A stretch of DNA of 32,233 nucleotides from Thiobacillus denitrificans (GTDB taxonomy: Bacteria > Pseudomonadota > Gammaproteobacteria > Burkholderiales > Thiobacillaceae). The position numbers were made by a program, and so were the translations under genes. Below the pieces are notes generated by a model, which ran no database searches, was not told where the DNA came from, and worked only from the letters and a program-made list of their open reading frames with translations. Positions within the stretch are counted from its first letter, which is position 1. Each line of letters begins with the position of its first letter. Of this stretch, positions 16,173 to 26,197 are shown piece by piece. The stretch is taken from assembly GCF_001530125.1 (NCBI RefSeq), contig NZ_LDUG01000017.1:102647-134879 (forward strand), written 5' to 3'.

Positions 16173-16682
16173 ATGGATACTAAAAAAATGGCCATCATCG
16201 CCACCAAGGGCACGCTGGATTGGGCTTACCCCCCGTTCATCCTGGCCTCCACGGCGGCCGCGCTGGGTTATGAAACCCAGATTTTCTTCACTTTCTATGG
16301 CCTCCAGCTCCTCCGCAAGGATCTGTCTGTCCTCAAGGTCAGCCCCCTGGGCAACCCCGGCATGCCGATGAAGATGCCGTTCGGCCCCAAGTGGTTCAAG
16401 AGCATCAACTGGAACATGCCCAACGCCATCCAGGCCATCATCCCCGGTTATGAAAACGTGGCAACGGCCCTGATGAAGCAGACCATCGCCAACAACGGCG
16501 TGGCTAGCATCCCCGAACTGCGCGAGCTGTGCCAGGAAGCCGAAGTCAAATTCATTGCCTGCCAAATGACGGTTGAGCTGTTCGGCTTTGCGCATTCCGA
16601 CTTCATCGATGGCCTCGAATACGGCGGCGCCGCCACCTTCTTCGAATTTGCTGGCGAGACCGACGTCTGCCTGTTTATCTAA
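16173..16682 (+). CDS. dsrE2: DsrE2-family sulfur relay protein
   Basis: 169 residues of the DsrE/DsrF-like fold. Typical family text: KKMAIIATKGTLDWAYPPF at the start, a Met/Pro-rich central stretch (NPGMPMKMPFGPKW), and FIACQMTVELFGF with C130, the likely sulfur-carrying cysteine; C120 and C166 are further cysteines. DsrE2 exchanges persulfide sulfur with TusA in the rhd-tusA-dsrE2 relay. AAAGGAGAG lies just upstream of the ATG. Because a strong terminator ends 21 bases before the start, with no room for a promoter, expression depends on read-through from tusA. A terminator also follows the gene. Confidence 0.92.
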   Translation: MDTKKMAIIATKGTLDWAYPPFILASTAAALGYETQIFFTFYGLQLLRKDLSVLKVSPLGNPGMPMKMPFGPKWFKSINWNMPNAIQAIIPGYENVATALMKQTIANNGVASIPELRELCQEAEVKFIACQMTVELFGFAHSDFIDGLEYGGAATFFEFAGETDVCLFI

Positions 16683-16717
16683 GAAGCCGCATCCGAACGA
16701 CCGATGACCGCCTGATG

Positions 16718-16750
16718 AAAATGAGCCGAATTTATTCGGCTCATTTTTTT
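16718..16750 (+). terminator. Intrinsic terminator after dsrE2
   Basis: Perfect 13-bp stem AAAATGAGCCGAA / TTCGGCTCATTTT with a TTTA loop, ending in a run of seven T. The A run on the 5' side could also serve the minus strand. Confidence 0.92.
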
Positions 16751-16892
16751 ATGTGTCTTTTGTACCACACGCGACTGGATTGTTTGGAGCAGATGAGCTG
16801 ACTGGCTTGTCTAAACCCTAGTGCCGGCGTAGCCTTCGGGTCAGGTCATTCAAGCAGTTTATCTGTAGTACTTTTGCCCCTGGGAGACAACA

Positions 16893-18236
16893 ATGAAGTT
16901 CACACGTGTATTCGCATTCATGGCACTGGCTGGTCTGGCTGGCAGCGCTTTCGCTACTAATGGTTATTTCGCGCATGGCAATGGCATGAAAGCCAAGGGC
17001 ATGGCCGGCGCCTCCACCGCCAGCTCGGACGACGCTTTCGGCGGCGCCAACAACCCCGCTTCCATGGCGTTTGCGGGCAACCGGCTGGATCTGGGTGTGG
17101 ATTTGTTTAGCCCGATTCGTGAGGCCAGCCGAACTGGTAGCGCTGGGACTTTTGGCCCGGAGCCGGGCCGCGATTTCTCTTCGAAGAGCGATTCCAACTA
17201 TTTCCTGATCCCGGAGTTCGGGTACAACAAGATGGTCAACCCCAACCTGGCGCTGGGTGTCACGGTGTACGGCAATGGCGGGATGAACACGAATTATTCG
17301 GGTAATGCAATTAATTCTGGTGTGACTGGGTTTTGCGATGCAGATGGAAGTGGTACCCCAACACCTGCTGATATTGGTTTGTTTAACGGGCTTTGCGGCA
17401 AGGGTAGACTGGGCGTTGACCTGATGCAGTTGATCGTCGCGCCGACAGCCGCGTTTAAAGTTGCGCCTAACCATTCGATTGGTATTTCGCCGCTGTTGGG
17501 TTATCAGCGTTTCAAGGCAGAAGGTTTGCAAGCTTTTGGCGTCATGAATGGAGCAGGCGGAAACCTGGGCTATGACGATGCCTTCGGCTATGGCGTGCGG
17601 GTCGGATACATGGGCAAGATCACCCCGACCGTGTCCATTGGGGCGGCATATGCTTCCCAGATGAAATTCGACGAGTTCGGCAAGTATGCTGGTCTGTTTG
17701 CCGAGCAGGGCGGGTTTGATATTCCCGAGAACTACAACCTCGGTGTGGCCTGGCAGGCGACCCCGGTGGTCAAGCTGGCGCTGGATTATCAGCGCATCAA
17801 CTACAGCAAGATCAATTCGGTCGGCAACCCTGTGGCGTCGCCTGGTAGCTTGGGTGCTAACAATGGCCCGGGCTTTGGCTGGGATGACATGGATGTCTGG
17901 AAACTCGGGATGGAGTACAAGTACACTCCGAAACTGACGCTACGGGCCGGTTATAGCCATACCGACAGCCCGATCAAGGGCACGAATGCGGCAGGTTGCG
18001 GGGCCGGATCAGAAAACTGCGCCGAAGTGATGCTCAACATCCTGGCGCCAGCTGTGATCGAGGATCATGTCACGCTGGGATTCACCTACACGCTGGCGTC
18101 CGGCAATGAAGTGACGATGGCTTACATGCACGCATTCAAAAACGATGTCTCTGGCTATAACCCGAATTTTGGTGGCACGGACAAGATCGAGATGTACCAA
18201 AATTCGCTGGGTATCCAGTACAGCTGGAAGATGTAA
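16893..18236 (+). CDS. FadL/OmpP1/TodX-family outer-membrane channel
   Basis: 447 residues with a signal peptide (MKFTRVFAFMALAGLAGSAFA) and the family's mature N-terminus TNGYFAHGNGMKAKGMAGAST, in which the hatch region and the NPASMAF motif follow. Alternating hydrophobic strands run to the end, which closes with the aromatic-containing SLGIQYSWKM expected of a beta barrel. FadL-type proteins let hydrophobic compounds cross the outer membrane. Near sulfur-oxidation genes one might guess a role with sulfur or other hydrophobic substrates, but substrate cannot be read here. GGGAG lies 8 bases before the ATG. It has its own terminator and no evident partner genes. Confidence 0.9.
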   Translation: MKFTRVFAFMALAGLAGSAFATNGYFAHGNGMKAKGMAGASTASSDDAFGGANNPASMAFAGNRLDLGVDLFSPIREASRTGSAGTFGPEPGRDFSSKSDSNYFLIPEFGYNKMVNPNLALGVTVYGNGGMNTNYSGNAINSGVTGFCDADGSGTPTPADIGLFNGLCGKGRLGVDLMQLIVAPTAAFKVAPNHSIGISPLLGYQRFKAEGLQAFGVMNGAGGNLGYDDAFGYGVRVGYMGKITPTVSIGAAYASQMKFDEFGKYAGLFAEQGGFDIPENYNLGVAWQATPVVKLALDYQRINYSKINSVGNPVASPGSLGANNGPGFGWDDMDVWKLGMEYKYTPKLTLRAGYSHTDSPIKGTNAAGCGAGSENCAEVMLNILAPAVIEDHVTLGFTYTLASGNEVTMAYMHAFKNDVSGYNPNFGGTDKIEMYQNSLGIQYSWKM

Positions 18237-18265
18237 TTTTCAGCAGCACTTAGGCTGATTATGAG

Positions 18266-18292
18266 CCGGGGTCTGATGACCCCGGTTTTTTT
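18266..18292 (+). terminator. Intrinsic terminator after the fadL-like gene
   Basis: Perfect 8-bp stem CCGGGGTC / GACCCCGG around TGAT, followed by seven T; 29 bases after the stop. Confidence 0.93.
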
Positions 18293-18313
18293 GTGCGCTT
18301 GAGAATGAATTTT

Positions 18314-18355
18314 GACAACAAAAAAGCGCGGCTTCAACCGCGCTTTTTTGTTGTC
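18314..18355. terminator. Second, bidirectional terminator-like hairpin
   Basis: A perfect 18-bp stem (starting GACAACAAAAAAGCGCGG) around a CTTCAA loop. The A6/T6 runs are within the stem, so it can act on both strands. It follows the first terminator by 21 bases. Confidence 0.8.
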
Positions 18356-18576
18356 TTGCGCAAGCAAAAGAAGGGGCCTGGATAAGTAGCGCTTGTTCGG
18401 CGGATTCACACTTCAACCCCCACCCCCTGTTAGGTCGTTGATGGGGCAGGGCGACGAAATAAGCGTAACGCGGCTGCATCGCTTATGCTGTCATCTGTTC
18501 TGCGTAAGGCAGAGGGCGTGGCTTCAATAGCACAGGCCATTGACATCGTATTTACTAAGCAATCCAGGGAAAACCC

Positions 18577-18852
18577 ATGAAGAAATCCGATCTCGACAGA
18601 AACGAAGGCCTGAAAATCACGGGCCAGATGAAACAAGCCGGCACGCCGGATCGCTTTGGCAATGCGGCCGGGGCGGTCGCGTCGCGCCGCGAACAGCGCA
18701 AACTCGAGCAGGCGCAGGGCCTGGTCGCGTTTGCCGTCAAGCTCGATGGCGAGTTGGTGAAACAGATTCATGCCCTCGCAGAAGCGAGCCAGATGGGCAT
18801 CAATGAAACCGTTGCCGCCTTGCTGACCAAAGGTTTGGCCGACAAAACCTGA
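18577..18852 (+). CDS. Small ribbon-helix-helix-like protein, hypothetical
   Basis: 91 residues. The N-terminal half is polar and unstructured-looking (MKKSDLDRNEGLKITGQMKQ, then a basic SRREQRKLEQ helix). The last 45 residues read VAFAVKL, then DGELVKQIHALAEASQM, then NETVAALLTKGL: a short strand and two helices in the spacing of a ribbon-helix-helix (CopG/Arc) DNA-binding fold, a structural inference only. AGGGAA precedes the ATG. The NYN-domain gene begins 38 bases after its stop on the same strand, so the two are probably one transcript. Not recognised as a named family. Confidence 0.7.
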   Translation: MKKSDLDRNEGLKITGQMKQAGTPDRFGNAAGAVASRREQRKLEQAQGLVAFAVKLDGELVKQIHALAEASQMGINETVAALLTKGLADKT

Positions 18853-18890
18853 TCATCGAGAACAAGACCGATTACCCATGGGAAAGAACG

Positions 18891-19802
18891 ATGACCACAC
18901 CGGATAACCGCAACATTGCCGTGTTTTGTGACTTTGAAAACGTGGCCATTGGCATTAAAGAGGCCAACTACCCCGATTTCAAGATTCGCCCCATTCTTGA
19001 ACGGCTGCTGCTCAAGGGCAGCATTGTGGTGAAGAAGGCTTACTGCGACTGGGACCGCTACAAGGAATTCAAGCGGGACATGCATGAGGCGGCGTTTGAG
19101 CTGATCGAGATTCCGCATGTGCGGCAGTCGGGCAAGAATTCTGCGGATATCCGCATGGTGGTGGATGCGCTCGACCTTTGCTACACCAAGACGCATATCG
19201 ATGCCTTTGTGATCATCAGCGGGGATTCCGACTTTTCGCCGCTGGTCTCCAAGCTCAAGGAAAACGGCAAGAGCGTGATCGGAATCGGCGTGCGTGGCTC
19301 GGCGTCGTCGCTGTTGATCGGAAACTGCGACGAGTTCATTTTTTATGAAGACCTGGTGCAGATCAAGGCGCCGCCCAAAGCACCCGCTAAAAAGCCGGCG
19401 ACGCCTGCCCAGCCCCTAATAGAGGCAGTTGGTGGCGCGCCCAAGGCGGCGAGCCCGACCCGGCGGCGAGCCCGTCCGGCGGCGGAAAAAACGGCGGCAG
19501 CCGACGAGGGCCGGGCCGCGGTCAAGGCCGAGCCGAGCGCTGAAGAGAAGAAGGGCCAGGCGATTGAAATCGTGGTGAGCACGGTGGAGCAACTGGTGGC
19601 GGAGCGGGGCGGCGAAGGTTCCATTTCGGCGTCCCTGATCAAGAACACGATCAAGCGTATTCGCCCGGGTTTCAGCGAGTCTGAATATGGCTACAGCGCG
19701 TTTGGCAAGATTCTGGACGACGCGCAAAAAAAAGGCGCCCTGGCGGTGGAAAGAAAAGAGGGCGGCGCCGTCATTGTCAGCCTGCCGCCTGCCGGGATCT
19801 GA
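18891..19802 (+). CDS. NYN-domain putative ribonuclease with C-terminal LOTUS/OST-HTH domain
   Basis: 303 residues. Residues 1-155 are a NYN (PIN-like) nuclease domain: NIAVFCDFENV (D14), NSADIRMVVDAL (D86) and IISGDSDFSPLV (D112, D114) give the acidic metal-binding set. A low-complexity Ala/Pro/Lys linker (about 158-215) leads to a winged-helix-like end (AIEIVVSTVEQLVAERG, then LIKNTIKRIRPGFSESEYGYSAFGKILDDAQ), which matches OST-HTH/LOTUS domains that bind RNA. Together they suggest an RNA-cleaving protein. Bacterial NYN-LOTUS proteins are widespread and poorly characterised. It is likely cotranscribed with the preceding small RHH-like gene. A 220-base gap without a visible gene separates it from hflX. 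Confidence 0.85.
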   Translation: MTTPDNRNIAVFCDFENVAIGIKEANYPDFKIRPILERLLLKGSIVVKKAYCDWDRYKEFKRDMHEAAFELIEIPHVRQSGKNSADIRMVVDALDLCYTKTHIDAFVIISGDSDFSPLVSKLKENGKSVIGIGVRGSASSLLIGNCDEFIFYEDLVQIKAPPKAPAKKPATPAQPLIEAVGGAPKAASPTRRRARPAAEKTAAADEGRAAVKAEPSAEEKKGQAIEIVVSTVEQLVAERGGEGSISASLIKNTIKRIRPGFSESEYGYSAFGKILDDAQKKGALAVERKEGGAVIVSLPPAGI

Positions 19803-20022
19803 AGCATGTTGCGGCCGCAACCGGCGCAATCTTGAACTAGAATGGGGTGCAGGCTGAATCCCCGGCCGCACCTTTCCTGGACACTGCTTGAATACCCGAT
19901 TCCCGTATGAACCATGTCGCGCCCCGCATGGTGTGCGTGTGAGCTACGCCAATTGTGACAGGGGCCGCGACGTGCATGCCCGATCATGACGCACCTGCGG
20001 CCGGCTGCGTGGAGAATCGCAG

Positions 20023-21177
20023 TTGATTGAGCGGCACGCGGGCGGGGAACGCGTCATCCTGGTGGCACTCGATTTCGGGACGCCGGATTTTGCCGAAAGC
20101 GTGGCCGAGTTGCGCCTGCTGGCAACGGGGGCGGGGCTCGATATCCAGGGGGAAGTTCAGGGCAAGCGCAGCCGTCCGGACGCCGCACTGTTTGTGGGGA
20201 GCGGCAAGGCCGATGAAATCGCGGCGCTGGTGGCGGCCACCGAAGCCGATGTCGTCATTTTCAATCATGAGTTGTCGCCCGCGCAGGAACGCAATCTTGA
20301 GCGTCGCCTGCACTGCCGGGTGATCGACCGCGTCAGCCTGATCCTGGATATCTTTGCCCGCCGTGCCAGCAGTGCGGAAGGCAAGTTGCAGGTCGAACTG
20401 GCCCAGTTGCAGCATTTGTCTACGCGTCTGGTGCGCGGCTGGACCCACCTCGAGCGTCAGCGCGGCGGTGTCGGCATGCGCGGCCCTGGCGAGAAACAGC
20501 TGGAAACCGACCGCCGCCTGATCGGCACGCGGGTCAAGGCACTGCGCGAGCGGCTCGCCAAGCTGGGCAAGCAGCGCCGCACCCAGCGGCGTTCGCGTGC
20601 GCGCCAGAACGTACTGTCAGTTGCGCTGGTGGGCTACACCAATGCGGGCAAGTCCACCCTGTTCAATGCGCTGACGCGCGCCGATGCCTACGCGGCCGAC
20701 CAGCTGTTCGCCACGCTCGACACCACCACGCGCAAGATCTATTTACCTCAGGTGGGCGAAGTGGTGCTGTCGGATACGGTCGGCTTCATCACCCGGCTGC
20801 CGCACGATCTGGTGGCGGCCTTCCGCGCTACGCTGGAGGCCACGGCCGAAGCCGATTTGCTGCTGCATGTGATCGATTCGTCCAGCCCCGGACGCGAGCG
20901 CCAGATCGAGGCGGTCGAAAAGGTACTGCATGAAATCGGTGCAGATGCCGTACCGCAACTTCGCGTCTACAACAAGCTCGATCTGACGGGCGTGGCGCCG
21001 GGAGTGGGGCGCGGCGAATATGGTAAACTTCAAAGCGTGTATGTGTCCGCGCAAACTGGCGCGGGACTTGAACTTTTACGCGAGGCGCTGTCAGAAATTC
21101 TTGGCGCCGGCCGTGTTCGGCTTGAAGCCGGCGTGCCAGACGACACCTCTCCTCCAACTGAAGTTATCTCTGAATAA
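20023..21177 (+). CDS. hflX: HflX, ribosome-splitting GTPase
   Basis: 384 residues. The start is a TTG at 20023, with GGAG 8 bases upstream and the family N-terminus (IERHAGGERVILVALDFG) directly after; no in-frame ATG or GTG upstream before a stop. The N-terminal HflX domain carries the signature GVGMRGPGEKQLE (149-161). GTPase motifs follow: G1 GYTNAGKST (204-212), G3 DTVG (251-254) and G4 NKLD (317-320). HflX splits stalled or idle 70S ribosomes under stress. It heads the hflX-hflK-hflC string. In many betaproteobacteria hfq lies immediately upstream; it is not present here. Confidence 0.96.
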   Translation: MIERHAGGERVILVALDFGTPDFAESVAELRLLATGAGLDIQGEVQGKRSRPDAALFVGSGKADEIAALVAATEADVVIFNHELSPAQERNLERRLHCRVIDRVSLILDIFARRASSAEGKLQVELAQLQHLSTRLVRGWTHLERQRGGVGMRGPGEKQLETDRRLIGTRVKALRERLAKLGKQRRTQRRSRARQNVLSVALVGYTNAGKSTLFNALTRADAYAADQLFATLDTTTRKIYLPQVGEVVLSDTVGFITRLPHDLVAAFRATLEATAEADLLLHVIDSSSPGRERQIEAVEKVLHEIGADAVPQLRVYNKLDLTGVAPGVGRGEYGKLQSVYVSAQTGAGLELLREALSEILGAGRVRLEAGVPDDTSPPTEVISE

Positions 21178-21183
21178 ATCGAT

Positions 21184-22392
21184 ATGGCATGGAACGATCC
21201 CCAATGGGGCAACAACGGCAACCGCAACAAAAACAGCGGACCGCCCGACCTTGACGAGATTTGGCGCCGCATCAATCAGCGCCTCAGTGGCATGTTCGGC
21301 GGCAAGGACAGCGGCGGCGGTGACGGCGGGGATGGTGGTGGTGGCGGCGGCCTTTCCACGGGCGGCTTGCCGAGCGGCGGTCTGGTCGGCTTGCTGATTG
21401 GCGCGCTGGCGCTGGTGTGGGTGGCGAGCGGATTTTACATTATCGACGCCGGCCAGCGCGGTGTGGTGCTTCGCTTCGGCAAATATGTCGAGACCACCGA
21501 GCCGGGGCCGCGCTGGCATCTGCCGTGGCCGATCGAGTCGCGCGAGGTGGTCAACGTCGATCAGGTGCGCACCGTTGAAATCGGCTATCGCAGCGACGTC
21601 AAGAGCAAGGTGCTGAGAGAATCGCTGATGCTGACTGAAGATGAGAACATCATTGATCTGCAGTTTGCTGTCCAGTACATCCTGAAAGATCCGGTCGAGT
21701 TCCTGTTCGTTAATCGTGGGCCCGAAGAAACGGTGCTTCAAGTGGCTGAAACCGCGATGCGCGAAATCGTCGGCAAAAACAAGATGGATTTTGTGCTGTA
21801 TGAAGGCCGGGCTGAAATTGCAGCGAGCGCCAAGGCGTTGCTGCAGCAGATCCTTGATCGCTACAGCACCGGTATCAGCATCAGCCAGGTGACCCTGCAG
21901 AATATCCAGCCGCCCGAGCAGGTGCAGGCCGCGTTCGATGATGCGGTGAAGGCCGGGCAGGATCGTGAACGCCTGAAAAATGAAGCCGAGGCCTATTTTA
22001 ACGACATCGTGCCGCGCGCCCGGGGTGTGGCGTCGCGTCTGACTGAAGAGGCCGAGGGTTACAAGCTGTCGGTGATTGCCAACTCCGAGGGTGAGGCCAG
22101 TCGCTTTGCGCAAATTTTTACCGAATATCAGAAGGCGCCTCAGGTCACGCGCCAGCGTATGTATCTCGACACCATGCAGACCGTCATGAACAACACCAGC
22201 AAAATATTGGTGGACCAGAAGGGCGGCAACAGCCTTCTGTATCTGCCGCTCGACAAATTGCAGCAGACCGTGAGTCAGCCCTATGTCGGTGGCCCGGGTT
22301 CTCTGTCGCAACCGCCAGCTACGACAACCGCGCCCATGGACACGCGCTCGCGCGATGCCCTCCGCAACCGTGATCGGGAGGAGCGGCCATGA
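21184..22392 (+). CDS. hflK: HflK, FtsH-modulating membrane protein
   Basis: 402 residues. The N-terminus (MAWNDPQWGNNGNRNKNSGPP) is the usual HflK start, followed by a long Gly-rich run around residues 40-65, one transmembrane helix (LVGLLIGALALVWVASGFYII) and a stomatin/prohibitin (SPFH) domain starting DAGQRGVVLRFGKY. HflK and HflC form a large inner-membrane cage around the FtsH protease and limit its activity. The gene begins 6 bases after hflX and ends overlapping hflC by ATGA. No strong ribosome site is visible, so translation may be coupled to hflX. Confidence 0.96.
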   Translation: MAWNDPQWGNNGNRNKNSGPPDLDEIWRRINQRLSGMFGGKDSGGGDGGDGGGGGGLSTGGLPSGGLVGLLIGALALVWVASGFYIIDAGQRGVVLRFGKYVETTEPGPRWHLPWPIESREVVNVDQVRTVEIGYRSDVKSKVLRESLMLTEDENIIDLQFAVQYILKDPVEFLFVNRGPEETVLQVAETAMREIVGKNKMDFVLYEGRAEIAASAKALLQQILDRYSTGISISQVTLQNIQPPEQVQAAFDDAVKAGQDRERLKNEAEAYFNDIVPRARGVASRLTEEAEGYKLSVIANSEGEASRFAQIFTEYQKAPQVTRQRMYLDTMQTVMNNTSKILVDQKGGNSLLYLPLDKLQQTVSQPYVGGPGSLSQPPATTTAPMDTRSRDALRNRDREERP

Positions 22393-23270
22393 GCAAGTAT
22401 CTCGGTTTTATCCTGATTGCGCTGATTGCGTTGCTGGTGGTTCTGAGCGCCAGCACGTTCACGGTGGACCAGCGGCAGAACGCCCTGGTGTTCCAGCTGG
22501 GTGAGGTGGTATCGGTGAAGACCAAGCCCGGCCTCTATTTCAAGCTGCCGCTGGTGCAGAACGTGCGCTATTTCGATACGCGCATCCTGACGATGGAGGC
22601 GACCGATCCCGAGCGCTTCATTACCTCGGAAAAGAAAAACGTGCTGGTGGATTCGTTCATCAAATGGCGGGTGATCGATGCCCGGCAGTTCTATGTGTCG
22701 GTCGGCGGCGATGAGCGGCGGGCGCAGATTCGTCTGAACCAGACGGTCAACGATGGCTTGCGTGCCGAGTTCGGCCGACGCACCATCAACACGGTGGTGT
22801 CGGGAAGTCGCGAGGAAATCATGAGCATCATCCGCGCCAAGGCAGACCAGGACGCGCGAGCGATCGGCGTGCAGGTGGTGGACGTTCGAATCAAGCGGGT
22901 CGATCTGCCTGAGGCGGTATCGGAAAACGTCTATCGCCGGATGGAAGCCGAACGCAAGCAGGTGGCCAACGAGCTGCGTTCGACCGGCGCGGCCGAAGCT
23001 GAAAAGATCAGGGCCGATGCCGACAAGCAGAAGGACGTGATCGTTGCCGAGGCCTACCGGGACGCCCAGGGCGTCAAGGGTGAGGGCGATGCCAAGGCGG
23101 CTTCTGTGTATGCGGCCGCGTATGGCAAGAATGCCGAGTTTTATGCGTTCTACCGTTCGATGCAGGCATATCGCGAGAGCTTCGCGAGCAAGAGCGACGT
23201 GATGGTGCTCGACCCCAGCGCAGACTTCTTCAAGTACATGAAGAATCCGCGTGCCGCCGGCGGTCAGTGA
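22389..23270 (+). CDS. hflC: HflC, FtsH-modulating membrane protein
   Basis: 293 residues: an N-terminal membrane helix (LGFILIALIALLVVLSAS), an SPFH domain starting TFTVDQRQNALVFQLGEVV, and a helical C-terminal part with AEAEKIRADADKQKDVIVAEAYRDAQ, the region that packs in HflKC multimers. It is the partner of HflK in controlling FtsH. The ATG overlaps the hflK stop, GGAG lies 8 bases before it, and its own stop overlaps the GTG start of the DUF2065 gene, so the string is tightly coupled. Confidence 0.96.
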   Translation: MSKYLGFILIALIALLVVLSASTFTVDQRQNALVFQLGEVVSVKTKPGLYFKLPLVQNVRYFDTRILTMEATDPERFITSEKKNVLVDSFIKWRVIDARQFYVSVGGDERRAQIRLNQTVNDGLRAEFGRRTINTVVSGSREEIMSIIRAKADQDARAIGVQVVDVRIKRVDLPEAVSENVYRRMEAERKQVANELRSTGAAEAEKIRADADKQKDVIVAEAYRDAQGVKGEGDAKAASVYAAAYGKNAEFYAFYRSMQAYRESFASKSDVMVLDPSADFFKYMKNPRAAGGQ

Positions 23271-23721
23271 CCGGCCCCGACTGGCTGGCTGCAATCGGGC
23301 TGTTGCTGGTGATTGAAGGGATCCTGCCGTTTGCTGCGCCTGCCGTGTGGCGGGACGGCTTCCGCAGGATGCTGGAACTTCGCGACGGCCAGTTGCGTTT
23401 CATCGGCGCTGCCCCGGGCGGACCAACACGCATTTCGCGTCTGCGTTGCCGCAGGAAAGCGATGGATGCAAGGCGCGTCGCGCCGGCAAGGGCCATCCCT
23501 TGCCAAGCGGCGCAACGCCGCAGACGCGCCTTCCTGCGGCAACCCGAAGGGACGGGGGCGATTCGGGCGCATTCCTTTGTCACGAGTTGCTTGCAGTGAA
23601 TGACACTGCGGCGCATCTCGCTTCGCGGACTGCATCCCGAATCGCCGCCGTCGCAGGCGTGAAATGCGTGTTGGCCCGCCCGGATGTAGGTGGCGTTTTT
23701 TTGTTGCTGATACTGAATTGA
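23267..23721 (+). pseudogene. DUF2065 small membrane protein gene, interrupted by a structured repeat
   Basis: The frame starts GTG at 23267, overlapping the hflC stop. Its first ~47 residues are a normal DUF2065 protein (TGPDWLAAIGLLLVIEGILP, then WRDGFRRMLELRDGQLRFIG). DUF2065 proteins are usually about 60-65 residues with a second hydrophobic segment right after this point. Here the frame instead runs into an Arg/Ala-rich stretch of repeat DNA and stops after 110 codons. The missing hydrophobic end (VGGVFLLLILN then TGA) is found at 23686-23721 in another frame, directly after the repeat and 1 base before hisZ. Its place between hflC and hisZ is the standard one. The original gene is therefore split; a chimeric 110-residue protein could still be made. 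Role of the family is unknown. Confidence 0.82.
23414..23683. mobile_element. ~270-bp MITE-like structured element with 32-bp terminal inverted repeats
   Basis: The ends, 23414-23445 and 23652-23683, are inverted copies of each other with 3 mismatches in 32 (CCGGGCGG[A/G]CCAACACGCA...). Inside, further inverted pairs nest: TTGCCGCAGGAA (23446-23457) with 23531-23542; GGCAAGGG-CCAT-CCCTTGCC (23485-23504); GCGATTCGGG (23558-23567) with 23636-23645; GCAGTG-AATGA-CACTGC (23593-23609). There is no credible gene in it. It interrupts the DUF2065 gene. No clear target duplication was found, so it could be a MITE or a REP-derived element moved by a transposase elsewhere. Confidence 0.85.
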
Positions 23722-23722
23722 A

Positions 23723-26001
<2,279 letters not shown>

Positions 26002-26029
26002 TGTTTAAGATAAACTGTAAAAAAGCAAA

Positions 26030-26062
26030 AGCAAAAAGCCGACACGGGGTCGGCTTTTTGCT
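26030..26062. terminator. Bidirectional terminator between purA and tRNA-Leu
   Basis: Perfect 14-bp stem AGCAAAAAGCCGAC / GTCGGCTTTTTGCT with an ACGGG loop. A-rich and T-rich arms let it end purA (+) and tRNA-Leu (-), which converge here. Confidence 0.85.
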
Positions 26063-26071
26063 TGCAACATT

Positions 26072-26156
26072 TGGTGCCCAGAAGAGGACTCGAACCTCCA
26101 CACCTTGCGGCACACGGACCTGAACCGTGCGCGTCTACCAATTCCGCCATCTGGGC
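26072..26156 (-). tRNA. tRNA-Leu (anticodon CAG)
   Basis: 85 bases on the minus strand, from GCCCAGA to an encoded CCA. The acceptor stem GCCCAGA / TCTGGGC is perfect, the D arm is GCG...CGC, the anticodon arm is CACGG-TTCAGGT-CCGTG (anticodon CAG), there is a long class II variable arm (TGCC-GCAA-GGTG), and the T arm has TTCGAGT. It is transcribed from a near-consensus promoter and ends in the bidirectional terminator. Confidence 0.97.
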
Positions 26157-26168
26157 AATAAGGCGCGC

Positions 26169-26197
26169 ATTCTAGAGAGCAGAGATTAAATTGTCAA
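26169..26197 (-). promoter_or_regulatory. Near-consensus sigma70 promoter of tRNA-Leu
   Basis: On the minus strand, TTGACA (26197-26192), exactly 17 bases, then TAGAAT (26174-26169): 6/6 and 5/6. It would start a few bases before the mature tRNA 5' end at 26156. The -35 box lies within the first codons of rnr on the other strand. Spacer includes GAGA-rich sequence that on the plus strand may act as the rnr ribosome site. Confidence 0.88.

Larger units (their letters stand above)
18237..18576. other. 340-base intergenic region
   Basis: Holds the two terminators above, then about 220 bases without a credible gene. The only further structure I see is the 19-bp sequence at 18476-18494 (GCATCGCTTATGCTGTCAT), which recurs exactly upstream of ycaO and contains a TATGCT that could be a -10 box, and a TTGACA at about 18540 without a matching -10. 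Confidence 0.6.

Noticed and set aside
16751..16892. Promoter for the fadL-like gene
   Set aside because: Pairs such as TTGTCT-17-TAGCCT match only weakly; none is good enough to call.
19803..20022. A small hfq-like gene in the gap before hflX
   Set aside because: No open frame longer than a few residues starts there with a usable start codon, and no Hfq-like sequence is visible.
23347..23721. 124-codon plus-strand frame through the structured element as a separate gene
   Set aside because: It is mostly repeat DNA in an Arg/Ala-rich frame; only its last dozen hydrophobic residues look like real coding sequence, from the end of the DUF2065 gene.
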